A stretch of DNA of 64,000 bases, from contig CAWIUF010000068.1 in the NCBI GenBank assembly GCA_963839095.1, positions 266,563-330,562 on the forward strand, given 5' to 3'. Below the pieces are notes generated by a model. That model saw nothing but the letters and a program-made list of their open reading frames with translations. It made no database searches and was not told where the DNA came from. Of the stretch, positions 46,790-57,309 are shown in pieces. How positions within the stretch are numbered: the stretch's first letter is position 1; each line of letters starts with the position of its first letter. The position numbers and the translations under genes are program-made. This stretch comes from Palsa-504 sp963839095 (GTDB lineage Bacteria; Actinomycetota; Actinomycetes; Streptosporangiales; Streptosporangiaceae).

Positions 46790-46834
46790 AACACGCTACA
46801 ACCAATCACGGGCTTTTCCGCCCCGGCCTGCGCC

Positions 46835-47667
46835 ATGATGGCCAGCGTGACCGAAGATCCACGCGCTACCGCCGACCCGTTCGCCGCCGCCAAAGCCAGC
46901 GCCGAGCGCCTGACGGCCCTGGCCGGGCCGCATGACGTCGCCGTCGTGCTCGGCTCGGGCTGGGCGCCGGCCGCCGATGCGATCGGCCCGGCAGAAACCG
47001 AGATACCCCTGGCCGAGCTGGGAGGTTTCCCGGGCTCGACGGTACCCGGCCACACGCTGACAGCCCGTTCGGTGCCTATGGGTTCAGTCCGGGTGCTGGT
47101 GCTCCTCGGCCGGGTGCATCTCTACGAGGGGCTGTCGCCGGCCACCGTGGTGCACGGGGTGCGGACGGCGGTGGCGGCGGGCTGCCGGGCGGTGGTGCTG
47201 ACCAACGCGGCGGGCGGGATCAGGCCGGGGCTCAGCGTGGGCGAGCCGGTGCTGATCAGCGACCACCTCAACCTGACCGGCCGGTCCCCGCTGGCCGGGC
47301 CGCCCCCGCCCGGGCAGCGCTTCACGGACCTGACCGACCTGTACTCCCCGCGGCTGCGGGCGCTGGCCCGCGAGGCCGACCCGAGCCTGGCCGAGGGGGT
47401 CTACGCGATGATGCCGGGACCGCACTACGAGACCCCGGCGGAGATCACCATGCTGGGCCGGCTCGGCGCCGACCTGGTCGGGATGTCGACCGTCCTGGAG
47501 GCGATCGCGGCCCGTCACCTGGGCGCCGAGGTGCTGGGCATCTCCCTGGTCACCAACCTGGCGGCGGGACTGGCCGGGCAGAGCCTCAGCCACGCCGAGG
47601 TGGTCGAGGCGGGCCGGGTCTCCGCCAGCCGGATGGGCGCCTTGCTGGCCGGGATCCTCCCCCGCGT

Positions 47668-47671
<4 letters not shown>
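46835..47671 (+). CDS. Purine-nucleoside phosphorylase
   Basis: Trimeric class II PNP, 278 aa, which splits (deoxy)inosine and (deoxy)guanosine with phosphate. Motifs: VLGSGW near the N-terminus, GRVHLYEGL, TNAAGGIRPG and MPGPHYETPAEITML, then GMSTVLEAIAARHLG and VTNLAAGLAG. The true start may be the GTG at 46847 (VTEDPRA), which follows CATGATGGCCAGC and could be leaderless. Its stop overlaps that of the CDF transporter gene, tail to tail. Confidence 0.92.
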
Positions 47672-48769
<1,098 letters not shown>

Positions 48770-48862
48770 AGGTTCCAGCATGACCCGGAAAACCCGTTGC
48801 AGCATCTCGACAGCAGCCAGCCGTACGCGGCTGCGAACCGCTCGCAGCTGCGGCCCCAGGCG

Positions 48863-48875
48863 GATAATCGGATCA
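48863..48875 (+). promoter_or_regulatory. Leaderless promoter of the DUF3500 gene
   Basis: GATAAT at 48863-48868 is six bases from the ATG at 48875 and no ribosome-binding site intervenes. This is a textbook -10 element and leaderless spacing for actinomycetes. Confidence 0.5.
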
Positions 48876-49927
48876 TGGACAACAACGGGGAAAGGCTGGA
48901 AGTACCGAAGACGGCCGGACGGATGACGGCGGCGGCCTCGGCGTTCGTGCGCGCGCTGACGGCGGAACAGCGGAAACAGGCCTGCTACGCGTTCGGTGAC
49001 GAGCGGCGCAGCTGGTCCTTCCTGCCCGCCCGGGACCGGGACGGGCTGCCGATCGGCGCGCTCGACGAGGGCCAGCGCCGGCTGGGGCACGAGCTGATCG
49101 TGACCGGCACGAGCATGCCCGCCTACACCAAGGTGGTGTCGGTGATGGCCATGGAGCACGTGCTCCGGGCCCTGTCCCCGGCCGCGGCGCAAGACCTTTT
49201 CAATCCCGAACGGTATTGCTTCAAAGTCTTCGGCACGCCGGGCGAGCGGGCGTGGGGCTGGCAGTTCGCCGGGCATCACGTCTCGCTCAACTTCACCGTG
49301 GCCGACGGCCGGCTCATCTCCCCCACCCCGTGCATGCTGGGTGCCGAGCCTGCTTCGTTCGGGCTGCTGGCGCCGCTCGCCGACGACGAGGAACTCGGCT
49401 TCCGGCTGGTGAACTCGCTGGACGCGGCGCAGCGGCGGGCCGCGATCATCCACCACCGGCCGCCACCCGACCTGGCCGCCCGGATGGTCCCCCGGCTCGG
49501 CGACACCGAGCGTCCCGACCCGGTGTTCGCGCCCGAGCCGGACTACGTGCTCAGCGACGACGAGCGGGACATCCTCAGCTACGTCCGGTCCAGCCCCAAG
49601 GGCATCCCCGGGTCGTCGCTGAGCCGGGTGCAGTTCGACTCGCTGACCGAGCTGGTCGGGGCGTTCGTCCGGCGGCTGCCCGACGAGGTGGCCGGGGCGC
49701 AGCTGCACGACCTGGAACGCATGGGCATGGACAACCTGACGTTCGCCTGGGCGGGCGGGACTTCGCCGGGGACGCGGCACTACTACCGCGTCCAGGGGCC
49801 GACGCTGCTCATCGAGCACGACAACACGCAGGGAAACGGCAACCACATCCACTCGGCGTGGCGGAACCCGGCCGATGATTTCGGTGACGACGTGCTGGCC
49901 GCGCACTACCTCGAGCACCACGCGTAG
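48875..49927 (+). CDS. DUF3500 domain protein
   Basis: Soluble protein of 350 aa with the DUF3500 pattern: LTAEQRKQACYAFGDERRSWSFLPA near the start, FGTPGERAWGWQFAGHHVSLNFT in the middle and the C-terminal AWAGGTSPGTRHYYRVQGPTLLIEHDNTQGNGNHIHSAWRNP. Function is not known; the conserved His/Asn/Trp cluster suggests a hydrolytic or binding role. Start ATG 48875, apparently leaderless. Divergent from the CDF transporter. Confidence 0.85.
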   Translation: MDNNGERLEVPKTAGRMTAAASAFVRALTAEQRKQACYAFGDERRSWSFLPARDRDGLPIGALDEGQRRLGHELIVTGTSMPAYTKVVSVMAMEHVLRALSPAAAQDLFNPERYCFKVFGTPGERAWGWQFAGHHVSLNFTVADGRLISPTPCMLGAEPASFGLLAPLADDEELGFRLVNSLDAAQRRAAIIHHRPPPDLAARMVPRLGDTERPDPVFAPEPDYVLSDDERDILSYVRSSPKGIPGSSLSRVQFDSLTELVGAFVRRLPDEVAGAQLHDLERMGMDNLTFAWAGGTSPGTRHYYRVQGPTLLIEHDNTQGNGNHIHSAWRNPADDFGDDVLAAHYLEHHA

Positions 49928-50004
49928 CGCGTGCCTGCGGCCAGGCCCGGGTGACGGACCTGGCCGGGGCTTAGTGGCGCGCCTATCGGGCGCGGCTTCG
50001 ACGG

Positions 50005-50712
50005 CTAGACGCAGGAGGCGGCGGGGATTTCGCTCGCGGCCGGCGTGGTCGCGGCGGCGTCGGCGGCTGCCTGCTCGGCAGCCATGCGCTCGCCCTCGCG
50101 CTGGGCGTGGCGGCCGTAGGCGATCATCCAGGCCATGAGAAGGGCGAAGACAACGTAGGGCATGATCTTGGAGATGGTCAGCGCGGTCGACGTGGAGACG
50201 GTCTCGACGATGACGACCCTGGCCGCCGCCTCCGCCAGGTACACCACGCCCCAGACCACGGTGTAGAGCCAGAACGTGTGACGGAAACCCTCGTAGCGCC
50301 ACAGGGACTCGAACTCCTGCCCCTTCTCGGTGTCCCGGCCGATGAACTCGATGGCGAACCGGTAGATCAGCGGGCGCCGCGCCCGCAGCGAGCCGAGGCA
50401 CAGCAGCCCGAACACCGCGGTGGGGACCGAACCCTCGACCAGGACCAGCCGGGGGTCGCCGCTGAGCAGGCCGAGAACGGTGCCGACGGCGATGCCGGCC
50501 AGCACGACGACCCCGATGGTGTCCACGCGCCGGTGGCGGATCACGCCGGCGGCCACGCCGAGGGCCGGGAGGGCGCCGCTCAGGACGAGGGCGGATACCG
50601 CGCTCTGCCCGGCGTCACGCAGCAGCGAGTAGGCCACGAGGGGGCCGGCGACGTCGAAGATCGCGATCATCGCCAGGGACTGGAAGCGGTTGCGATTGGT
50701 GCTCTTCGTCAT
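50005..50712 (-). CDS. Integral membrane protein of the VC0807 group
   Basis: 235-aa protein with about six hydrophobic segments and a conserved loop RAKRPLIYRFAIEFIG-like (here RARRPLIYRFAIEFIG, about 112-127) followed by FESLWRYEGFRHTFWLYTVVWGVVYL. This matches the VC0807 membrane-protein group of unknown function. The C-terminal 35 residues are Ala-rich. Start ATG 50712 (MTKSTNRNRFQS). Confidence 0.75.
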   Translation of the reverse strand: MTKSTNRNRFQSLAMIAIFDVAGPLVAYSLLRDAGQSAVSALVLSGALPALGVAAGVIRHRRVDTIGVVVLAGIAVGTVLGLLSGDPRLVLVEGSVPTAVFGLLCLGSLRARRPLIYRFAIEFIGRDTEKGQEFESLWRYEGFRHTFWLYTVVWGVVYLAEAAARVVIVETVSTSTALTISKIMPYVVFALLMAWMIAYGRHAQREGERMAAEQAAADAAATTPAASEIPAASCV

Positions 50713-50818
50713 GTCCCCAACGCTACGAACTTGGTGGCACCCGGCCCAGTGCGCTGGATCCTGACATGGGCGTGACTGATGTCATCTGCGGGTACGTGAC
50801 GTCAGGGAGCTGGGCAGG

Positions 50819-51067
50819 TCAGGCGGGTGGCCGGGTGGTGCGGCGGCTGCGGGCCAGGCTGGCTACGACGACCAGCGGGGCGGTGACGCACGCGACGTAG
50901 AGCAGCTTCAGCGGCTCTCCGGGACGCGGCCGCATACCGGTCACCGGATCGGGATCCGAGTTGAACTTCAGGGACGGCTTCACGTGCCGCCAGCGCGTGA
51001 TCTCCAGGTACATGAGGTACCAGGAACCGATCCAGATCACACCGCCGAGCCATCTCGCCACGCGCAT
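50819..51067 (-). CDS. Small membrane protein, 82 aa
   Basis: Two hydrophobic segments (MRVARWLGGVIWIGSWYLMYLE and KLLYVACVTAPLVVVASLA) separated by a polar loop with FNSDPDPVTGMRPRPGEP. Start ATG 51067 with GGGAG upstream. No family is recognised with confidence. Confidence 0.6.
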   Translation of the reverse strand: MRVARWLGGVIWIGSWYLMYLEITRWRHVKPSLKFNSDPDPVTGMRPRPGEPLKLLYVACVTAPLVVVASLARSRRTTRPPA

Positions 51068-51324
51068 ACCCTGATGCTCCCACCGCCACGGGCCGTGCGC
51101 CATTCCAAAGCCGCCTGCTCGGCTGCTCGGCCCGGCTGCTCGGCGAAGCCGCCCGATCCGTCCCGCCTGCACATGACCGGGATGTAGCCGGTAGCCAGCC
51201 ATATGCTGAGCTGGTCATCCTCGGACGGCCCGCCACTGAAACGGCATGGATGCCACCATCAACCTCACCTGTCCCCTGTGCATCATCTTGATGTAGCCCA
51301 CGGATGGAAACTGGAGGCGAGGCT

Positions 51325-52185
51325 ATGGAGTGGTTTGTAGAGACACCAGACGGCCGGACGCTGGCGATCGAGGACGCCGGGGATCGTGACGGCCGTCCGG
51401 TTCTGGTCCACGTGGGTACGCCGGGCGGCCGCCGGCTGTACGGCCCCCGCACGCTGGCTGATGCCGAACGCCGCCAGTTGCGGCTGATCAGCTACGACCG
51501 GCCCGGCTATGGAGGCTCGACACCCCAGCCAGGACGCTCCACAGCCGACTGCGCCGGCGATGTCCGGGTGATCTGTGAGGCCCTCGGGATCGATCGGGTG
51601 CCGATGTGGGGCCACTCGGGTGGCGGCCCTCACGTCCTCGCGTGCGCGGCCCTCCTGCCGGACCTGGTCCCGGCGGTAGCATCCTTGGCCTCGCTGGCCC
51701 CCTACGACGCCGAGGGACTGGACTGGCTCGCCGGCTTCAGCGAGTCGGCCCTGGAGGAGGTCCGGCTGATGCAGTCCGACGAGGCCGCGGCACGCGCGTC
51801 GTTCCAGGACGAGCAGGAGAAACTCCTGGGAGCACCGCCCGAGCAGGTGGCCGTGGACATACAGGTGTACGCCCCGGACGCTGACCTGGCGCTGCTCACC
51901 GATGAGGCGATTACCCTGCAGCAGTCGCTAGCGCCCGGGATCGAGGGATCCTGGGACGACTGCGTCTCGCAGCTCACCCCCTGGGGCTTCGACGTGGGCC
52001 AGATATCGGTCCCGGTGCTGTTGCTGCACGGCGGCCAGGACCGGGCCGTTCCGGTCAGTCACGGTCAATGGCTGGCCGCGCACATCCCCGGCGTCGAAGC
52101 CCGGTTCTTCGAGGACGAAGGGCATTCCATCCGGGAACGTCACATCGCAGAGATACACGCCTGGCTCGTAGAGCGCAGCTTTTGA
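51325..52185 (+). CDS. Alpha/beta hydrolase
   Basis: Alpha/beta-fold hydrolase of 286 aa. The nucleophile elbow is WGHSGGGPH (Ser near residue 95), with HVGTPGG forming the oxyanion region, Asp in GGQDRAVPV and His in DEGHSIRERH near the C-terminus. The ATG at 51325 has GGAGG 7 bp upstream; METGGEAMEWF from 51304 would be an alternative start. Substrate unknown. Confidence 0.87.
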   Translation: MEWFVETPDGRTLAIEDAGDRDGRPVLVHVGTPGGRRLYGPRTLADAERRQLRLISYDRPGYGGSTPQPGRSTADCAGDVRVICEALGIDRVPMWGHSGGGPHVLACAALLPDLVPAVASLASLAPYDAEGLDWLAGFSESALEEVRLMQSDEAAARASFQDEQEKLLGAPPEQVAVDIQVYAPDADLALLTDEAITLQQSLAPGIEGSWDDCVSQLTPWGFDVGQISVPVLLLHGGQDRAVPVSHGQWLAAHIPGVEARFFEDEGHSIRERHIAEIHAWLVERSF

Positions 52186-52197
52186 TCTTAGAAATCG

Positions 52198-52575
52198 TCA
52201 GATGGGCTCGGTGAGGTTGACGGTGTTGCCGTCGGGGTCCAGGATGTGGGCCACGCGCTGGCCCCACGGCATGTCGTTCGGCGGGCCGAGGACGCGGCCG
52301 CCCAGGACCTCGACGTGCTCGAGCAGGCCTTCCACGCCGCCGACGCCCAGGTCACCGACGTTCACGTTGAGCAGGATCCGCTGCGGGGCGGCGATATCAG
52401 CCTCGCCGTCGGTGACGATGCCGAGCTCGGCGTTGCCGATCTGCAGGCCGACGTAGAACGCCGGCCCGTCTTCGGGGACGCGGGAGATCTCGACCGCGCC
52501 GAGCAGCGCCTTGTAGAAGGCCAGCAGCAGGGGCAGGGTCGGGGTCACGATGACCGGCTGAACGGTGGCAGGCAT
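52198..52575 (-). CDS. VOC (glyoxalase/bleomycin resistance) family protein
   Basis: 125-aa vicinal-oxygen-chelate fold protein. One set of beta-alpha-beta units is visible: VIVTPTLPLLLAFYKALLGA, FYVGLQIGNAELGIV and the C-terminal AHILDPDGNTVNLTEP with the expected Glu ligand. Probable metal-dependent isomerase, dioxygenase or resistance protein; no specific function. Start ATG 52575 with AGGAGG upstream. Confidence 0.82.
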   Translation of the reverse strand: MPATVQPVIVTPTLPLLLAFYKALLGAVEISRVPEDGPAFYVGLQIGNAELGIVTDGEADIAAPQRILLNVNVGDLGVGGVEGLLEHVEVLGGRVLGPPNDMPWGQRVAHILDPDGNTVNLTEPI

Positions 52576-52654
52576 GCATCCTCCTGGCGTATGGCCAGAC
52601 ACTTACCCCCGCTATCGCCCGTCATGTACCAATAGCTGCATCCAACCGCTGGCG

Positions 52655-53854
52655 TCATTCCGGTCTAGGTGCCAGCCAGAGCGCGGCATTGGTCGGCTCC
52701 ATGGTCTGGTCGACGACGGTCAGCAGCTCATCAGTCAGGCGATCCAGGTCGGGCTGCTGCTGCAGCCGGGTGGCGAACGCGCCGATGGTCTGGGCGGCGT
52801 CGTAGCGGCGCCGGTTGAAATGCCGGTCGACCAGGTTCTGGATCCGGCGCCGGGCGGGCCGGAACGCCACCGCCAGCGCCAGGGTGGCCAGCGCTACCGT
52901 CAGGCTGGACTGGCCGCTGGCCAGCTGGCTCAGCCCCACCGCCACCGCGGCGTAACCGCCGCCGAGCAGGACCGTGAGCAGGCCGTAGGCCAGCGTGCGG
53001 CTGATGATGCGGTCCAGGTCGTACAGCCGGTATCCCAGCGTGGCGGCACTGATCCCCGAGGTCAGGATCGCCAGGCATACGGTGCCCACCAGCCCTGGGT
53101 CGGGCAGCGACGGGACGCCGGCCGCCAGCGAGGCCAGGAACACGACGAGCACCAGCGCGACCAGGCCGGCCGCCAGGGATACCCAGCGCAGTTGCAGGCG
53201 TTCGGTGCCGGCGGCCCGGTGGAAGCGGAAGAGCAGCGAGAGGGCACCCGTCACCACGGCCAGCAGGATCACCGGGAAGGAGATCTGGTAGGCGAGCAAC
53301 TGGGCGCCGCCGACGTTGCTCAGGTCGAACGGGTCCCGGGGATGCCGGTAGCCGGCTTGCGCGGGCGCCAGCGCCACGGTCAGCAGCAGTCCGATTGAGG
53401 TGGCCGCGATGAGCATGGCCCACGGGCGCCAGCGCCGCGAAGGCAGCGAACCGGTCGGCGTGAGCAGCAGGATGAGCGCCAGGCAGGCGAAGCCGGTGAT
53501 GGCGTCCGCCGGGAAGTAGGAGGCCACCAGCCTGGCCGCCGGCAGCGCTCCGGGGCGGACCAGGAGCCCGTAGTCGGCGTAGGCCGAGATCACGAAGCTG
53601 CCCTGGCCGAGGATCCCGAAGGCGAGGACCAGCCAGCCCACGGGAATGGCGGGTCGGCGGCTGGCCACCACCGCGCCGATCGTGGCCAGGCCGAGGTGCG
53701 CCACCTGAACCGAGAGGCCGGCGGCGTCGAAGACCGTGAGGTCGGGCCGGCCGGACTGGCGGAGCAGATGGTCCAGCCAGGCCGCGGCGACCAGGGCGAG
53801 CATGGCCAGGCCCCATAGACCCCAGGCCAGCCACCCCGATCTCAGCGCACGCAT
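52655..53854 (-). CDS. Polytopic membrane protein with cytoplasmic DRxxxRRRYD-type helix region
   Basis: 399-aa protein with about ten hydrophobic segments. After them comes LYDLDRIISRTLAYGLLT and the helical RRIQNLVDRHFNRRRYDAAQTIGAF, then QQPDLDRLTDELLTVVDQTMEPTNAALWL, a signature shared with the N-terminal halves of some actinobacterial sensor kinase-like proteins. The ATPase domain those proteins carry is absent, so it may be a truncated sensor or a scaffold. Start ATG 53854 with GGAGGTGCCGG upstream. Confidence 0.65.
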   Translation of the reverse strand: MRALRSGWLAWGLWGLAMLALVAAAWLDHLLRQSGRPDLTVFDAAGLSVQVAHLGLATIGAVVASRRPAIPVGWLVLAFGILGQGSFVISAYADYGLLVRPGALPAARLVASYFPADAITGFACLALILLLTPTGSLPSRRWRPWAMLIAATSIGLLLTVALAPAQAGYRHPRDPFDLSNVGGAQLLAYQISFPVILLAVVTGALSLLFRFHRAAGTERLQLRWVSLAAGLVALVLVVFLASLAAGVPSLPDPGLVGTVCLAILTSGISAATLGYRLYDLDRIISRTLAYGLLTVLLGGGYAAVAVGLSQLASGQSSLTVALATLALAVAFRPARRRIQNLVDRHFNRRRYDAAQTIGAFATRLQQQPDLDRLTDELLTVVDQTMEPTNAALWLAPRPE

Positions 53855-53941
53855 CCGGCACCTCCGGTACGGCCGGCGTAGGACTTTGCCGGGACAGATC
53901 CCAGTGTCTCGTGCGGCCGTCACGGGAACGTTACGGCGGGC

Positions 53942-54832
53942 CTAGGTGCTGGCGGGGTGCCAGACGGTCTTGGTCTCCAGGTAGGCGAGCATGCGCTCGA
54001 GGCCGGGCGCGGCCGTCCAGTCCTCCTCGGCGTCGTCCGCGCGCCGGGGCCGGACGACCCGCTTGAGGTTGTCGGCCGCGGCCACGGCCAGGTCATCGGC
54101 GAGGTCGCCGGGGGCGCCGGTCAGGTCGATGGCGTTGACATCCATGTGCGAGGCCAGCCAGGGCGCGATCTCGGCGGTGCGGCCGGTCAGCACGTTGATC
54201 ACGCCGCCGGGCACGTCGGAGGTCGCCAGCACCTCGGTGAGCGAGACCGCGGGCAGCGGGAACTGCTCGCTGGCCAGGGCCACCACGGTGTTGCCGCTGA
54301 CCACGGCGGGCGCGACGACCGAGACAAACCCGAGCAGGCTCGACGCCTGCGGCGCGATCACCGCGACCACGCCGGTCGGCTCGGGCAGCGAGAAGTTGAA
54401 GTAGGGCCCGGCGACCGGGTTGGACGAGCCGCGGACCTGGGCGATCTTGTCGGACCAGCCGGCGTACCAGACCCAGCGGTCGATGGCCGCGTCCACCGAC
54501 GCCTCGGCCAGCCGGGCGCTCAGCCCCTCGGCGGCCCTGACCTCGGCGACGAACTGCGCGCGGCGGCCCTCGAGCAGTTCGGCGACCCGGTACAGGACCT
54601 GGCCGCGGTTATAGGCGGTAGCCGCCGACCAGCCCGGGAACGCCTTGCGGGCCGCGCCGACCGCGTCCCGGGCGTCCTTGCGCGAGGCCAGGGCCGCGTT
54701 GGCGCCGAACCTGCCCTTGTGGTCGGTCACCGGATAGGACCTTCCGCTCTCGGACCGGGGGAACGCTCCGCCGATGTACAGCTTGTACGTCTTGCGCACG
54801 GCGATACGGGGAGCCGCAGCGGTGTCAGACAT
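53942..54832 (-). CDS. Short aldehyde-dehydrogenase-like protein lacking the catalytic domain
   Basis: 296-aa paralogue of the upstream dehydrogenase that ends inside the nucleotide-binding half. The SLPEPTGVVAVIAPQASSLLGFVSVVAPAVVSGNTVVALAS region matches the Rossmann part, but the catalytic Lys of the KP-x-E motif is replaced (LASEQ), and no Glu loop or catalytic Cys follows. It probably is not active alone and may form a complex with the intact enzyme. Start ATG 54832, 8 bp inside the end of the upstream gene (translational coupling). Confidence 0.8.
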   Translation of the reverse strand: MSDTAAAPRIAVRKTYKLYIGGAFPRSESGRSYPVTDHKGRFGANAALASRKDARDAVGAARKAFPGWSAATAYNRGQVLYRVAELLEGRRAQFVAEVRAAEGLSARLAEASVDAAIDRWVWYAGWSDKIAQVRGSSNPVAGPYFNFSLPEPTGVVAVIAPQASSLLGFVSVVAPAVVSGNTVVALASEQFPLPAVSLTEVLATSDVPGGVINVLTGRTAEIAPWLASHMDVNAIDLTGAPGDLADDLAVAAADNLKRVVRPRRADDAEEDWTAAPGLERMLAYLETKTVWHPAST

Positions 54833-56291
54833 CGAGGTAAGCCTCCAGTCCCTGCCGGCCGCCTTCCCGGCCATAGCCGGATTCCTTGTAGCCGCCGAAC
54901 GGCGCCGCCGGGTCGAACTTGTTGAACGTGTTGGCCCACACCACGCCGGCCCGCAGCTTGGCGGCCATGTGCAGGATCAGCGACCCCTTCTCGGTCCAGA
55001 CCCCGGCCGACAGGCCGTACGGCGTGTTGTTGGCCTTCTCCAGCGCCTCGGCGGGCGTCCGGAACGTCAGGACGGACAGCACCGGGCCGAAGATCTCCTC
55101 GCGGGCGATGCGGTGCGCCTGGGAGACGCCGGTGAACACCGTGGGCGGGAACCAGAAGCCCTTCACCGGCAGCTCGCACGGCGCCGACCAGCGCTCCGCC
55201 CCTTCCGCCGCGCCGACCTCGGACAGCTCGCGGATCTTGGCCAGCTGGGCGGCCGAGTTGATGGCGCCCACGTCGGTGTTCTTGTCCAGCGGGTCGCCGA
55301 GCCGCAGGGTCGCCAGCCGCCGCCGCAGCGACGCGAGCACCTCGTCGTACACCGATTCCTGCACCAGCAGCCGCGAGCCGGCGCAGCAGACGTGGCCCTG
55401 GTTGAAGAAGATGCCGTTCACGATGCCCTCGACGGCCTGGTCGACCGCGGCGTCCTCGAACACGATGTTGGCGGCCTTGCCGCCCAGCTCGAGGGTCACC
55501 TTCTTGCGGGTGGGGGCGCAGGCCCGGGCGATCTCCTTGCCGACCTCGGTGGAGCCGGTGAACGCCACCTTGTCGATGCCCGGGTGGGTGACCAGCGCCC
55601 GGCCGGTCTCCCCGGCCCCGGTGACGATGTTGACCACGCCCGGCGGCAGGTCGGCCTGCTGGCAGATCTCGGCGAACGCCAGCGCGGTCAGCGGGGTGGT
55701 CTCGGCGGGCTTCAGCACCACCGTGTTGCCGCAGGCCAGCGCGGGAGCGATCTTCCAGGCCAGCATCAGCAGCGGGAAGTTCCACGGGATGACCTGGCCG
55801 GCCACCCCGAGCGGCCGCGGCGCCGGGCCGTACCCCGCGTACTGGAGCTTGTCGGCCCACCCGGCGTGGTAGAAGAAGTGCGCCGCGACCAGCGGGATGT
55901 CGACGTCGCGGGACTCCCGGATGGGCTTGCCGTTGTCGAGTGACTCCAGGACGGCCAGTTCGCGGGCGCGCTCCTGGACGATCCGGGCGATCCGGAACAG
56001 GTACTTGGCCCGTTCGCGGCCGGGCATGACCGACCAGGTGGTCTCGTAGGCCTGGCGGGCGGCGGTCACCGCGCGGTCGACGTCGGCGGGCCCCGCCTCG
56101 GCCACCTCGGCTAGCACCTCCTCGGTGGCCGGGGAGATGGTCTTGAACACGTGGCCGTCCTTGGCGGGGCCGAACTCGCCGTCGATGAAGAGCCCGTAGG
56201 ACTCGCGCAGCGAGACGACGGACCGCGACTCCGGCGCCGGGGCGTACTCGAACTTAGCCATACCTATCCACGGTGTCATCCCACAGGGCAT
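54825..56291 (-). CDS. NAD(P)-dependent aldehyde dehydrogenase
   Basis: Full-length aldehyde dehydrogenase, 488 aa. Visible: IPWNFPLLMLAWKIAPALACGN, KPAETTPLTALAFAE with the cofactor Lys-Glu, FTGSTEVGKEI, ELGGKAANIVF with the catalytic Glu, and FFNQGHVCCAGSRLLV with the catalytic Cys. Oxidises an aldehyde to its acid. ATG 56291 has GGAGG at 9 bp; ATG 56261 (MAKFEY) is an alternative. Coupled to the short paralogue downstream. Confidence 0.92.
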   Translation of the reverse strand: MPCGMTPWIGMAKFEYAPAPESRSVVSLRESYGLFIDGEFGPAKDGHVFKTISPATEEVLAEVAEAGPADVDRAVTAARQAYETTWSVMPGRERAKYLFRIARIVQERARELAVLESLDNGKPIRESRDVDIPLVAAHFFYHAGWADKLQYAGYGPAPRPLGVAGQVIPWNFPLLMLAWKIAPALACGNTVVLKPAETTPLTALAFAEICQQADLPPGVVNIVTGAGETGRALVTHPGIDKVAFTGSTEVGKEIARACAPTRKKVTLELGGKAANIVFEDAAVDQAVEGIVNGIFFNQGHVCCAGSRLLVQESVYDEVLASLRRRLATLRLGDPLDKNTDVGAINSAAQLAKIRELSEVGAAEGAERWSAPCELPVKGFWFPPTVFTGVSQAHRIAREEIFGPVLSVLTFRTPAEALEKANNTPYGLSAGVWTEKGSLILHMAAKLRAGVVWANTFNKFDPAAPFGGYKESGYGREGGRQGLEAYLDV

Positions 56292-56367
56292 CTCTGGACC
56301 TCCGGCAATGAGCTGCGGCGGCGATGCTGAGCTGCGGTTCTTGCCACGGCTTGCGCCTGGACGCTTC

Positions 56368-57207
56368 TTATCGTATCCAGTGCTCTTGCGCGGCGGCAGG
56401 CTCCCTCAGCGCGTCGTGCTCCCGATCCGCCGATGGCTCCGGCCAGTCGTAGGCAGCGCTGCGGAGCCTGGTCACGTGCAACACTGTGATCGTCCGGTAA
56501 CCGGTGGACACGATGCCGTCGGCCCTGAGCTGACGCAGGACGCGGTGCACGGCCGGCTGTGAACCGCCAACCAGTGAGGCGAGTTCGAACTGCGAGAGCG
56601 GCCACCGGATAACGGACCTATTCCCGTCCCTGGTGCCGTAGGTTACAGCGAGCTGATAGAGCACACGGGTGACCCTGGCATGCATGTTGCATCCGGCGAA
56701 ATCAATGCGGTGCGCGCTGGCGATCCGCATTTTGGCCACGATCGACTTGTTCACCGCATGGGAGATTTCCGGGTCACGCCGCAGGCAGTCGAGAAAATCC
56801 TCGGACTGGATTACCTGTGCTGCCACCGTGCCACATGTGACAACGGTAGCCGAGCGTGGCAACTGATCCACTGCCGCGAATTCCCCGACCATGTTACCCC
56901 CCATCCGGATGGCGAGCAGGGCATCCGGACTGCCGGGGACGCTTCCAGTCACCTTAACGATTCCGGAGAGAATTACCGCCACATGCCTCGACTCGTCGCC
57001 TTGGCGGAACAGAAGCCGGCCGGGGGCCGGATAACGTACCTGAACGCCCCGGTGGAGCAACCGCCCCCGGGCAGCGCCGGGAAGCAATCCGAGCAGGCTG
57101 CGTTCCGGCCAGTCCCGCCTGGCCCACTGGTTTCCCCGGGGCCCCTCAGTGCCCGCGGCCGGTGGTGCGCTGTCCATATCCCGCCGCCCGATCTCCGCAT
57201 AGGTCAC
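56368..57207 (-). CDS. Crp/Fnr-family transcriptional regulator
   Basis: Cyclic-nucleotide-binding-domain regulator, 279 aa. The N-terminal beta-roll (about 60-160) contains RYPAPGRLLFRQGDESRHVAVILSGIVKV and MVGEFAAVDQLPRSATVVT; the C-terminal helix-turn-helix is WPLSQFELASLVGGSQPAVHRVLRQLRADGIV (about 217-248). Whether it binds cAMP, cGMP or no nucleotide is unclear. GTG 57207 lacks a ribosome site; ATG 57177 is an alternative. A GGTnACnnGTnACC repeat overlaps the start. Divergent from the cyclase-like gene, the best neighbour for a signal-sensing pair. Confidence 0.85.
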   Translation of the reverse strand: MTYAEIGRRDMDSAPPAAGTEGPRGNQWARRDWPERSLLGLLPGAARGRLLHRGVQVRYPAPGRLLFRQGDESRHVAVILSGIVKVTGSVPGSPDALLAIRMGGNMVGEFAAVDQLPRSATVVTCGTVAAQVIQSEDFLDCLRRDPEISHAVNKSIVAKMRIASAHRIDFAGCNMHARVTRVLYQLAVTYGTRDGNRSVIRWPLSQFELASLVGGSQPAVHRVLRQLRADGIVSTGYRTITVLHVTRLRSAAYDWPEPSADREHDALREPAAAQEHWIR

Positions 57208-57215
57208 CTGTTACC
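57202..57215. promoter_or_regulatory. Inverted repeat GGTCACCTGTTACC at the Crp/Fnr gene start
   Basis: Imperfect two-fold repeat (GGT-x-AC-x2-GT-x-ACC) that overlaps the first codons of the longer reading of the regulator gene and lies about 95 bp from the cyclase-like gene. A Crp-type dimer could bind there to control both genes. Not the classical TGTGA-N6-TCACA. Confidence 0.35.
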
Positions 57216-57309
57216 GTGGCCTCATCTTTCCTACTCTAGACATGCCCGTATGGAACGAGGAGTTACTCTCGGGCTGAGTGTTCATGGCCACGATTAGCTG
57301 GAGTGCACG

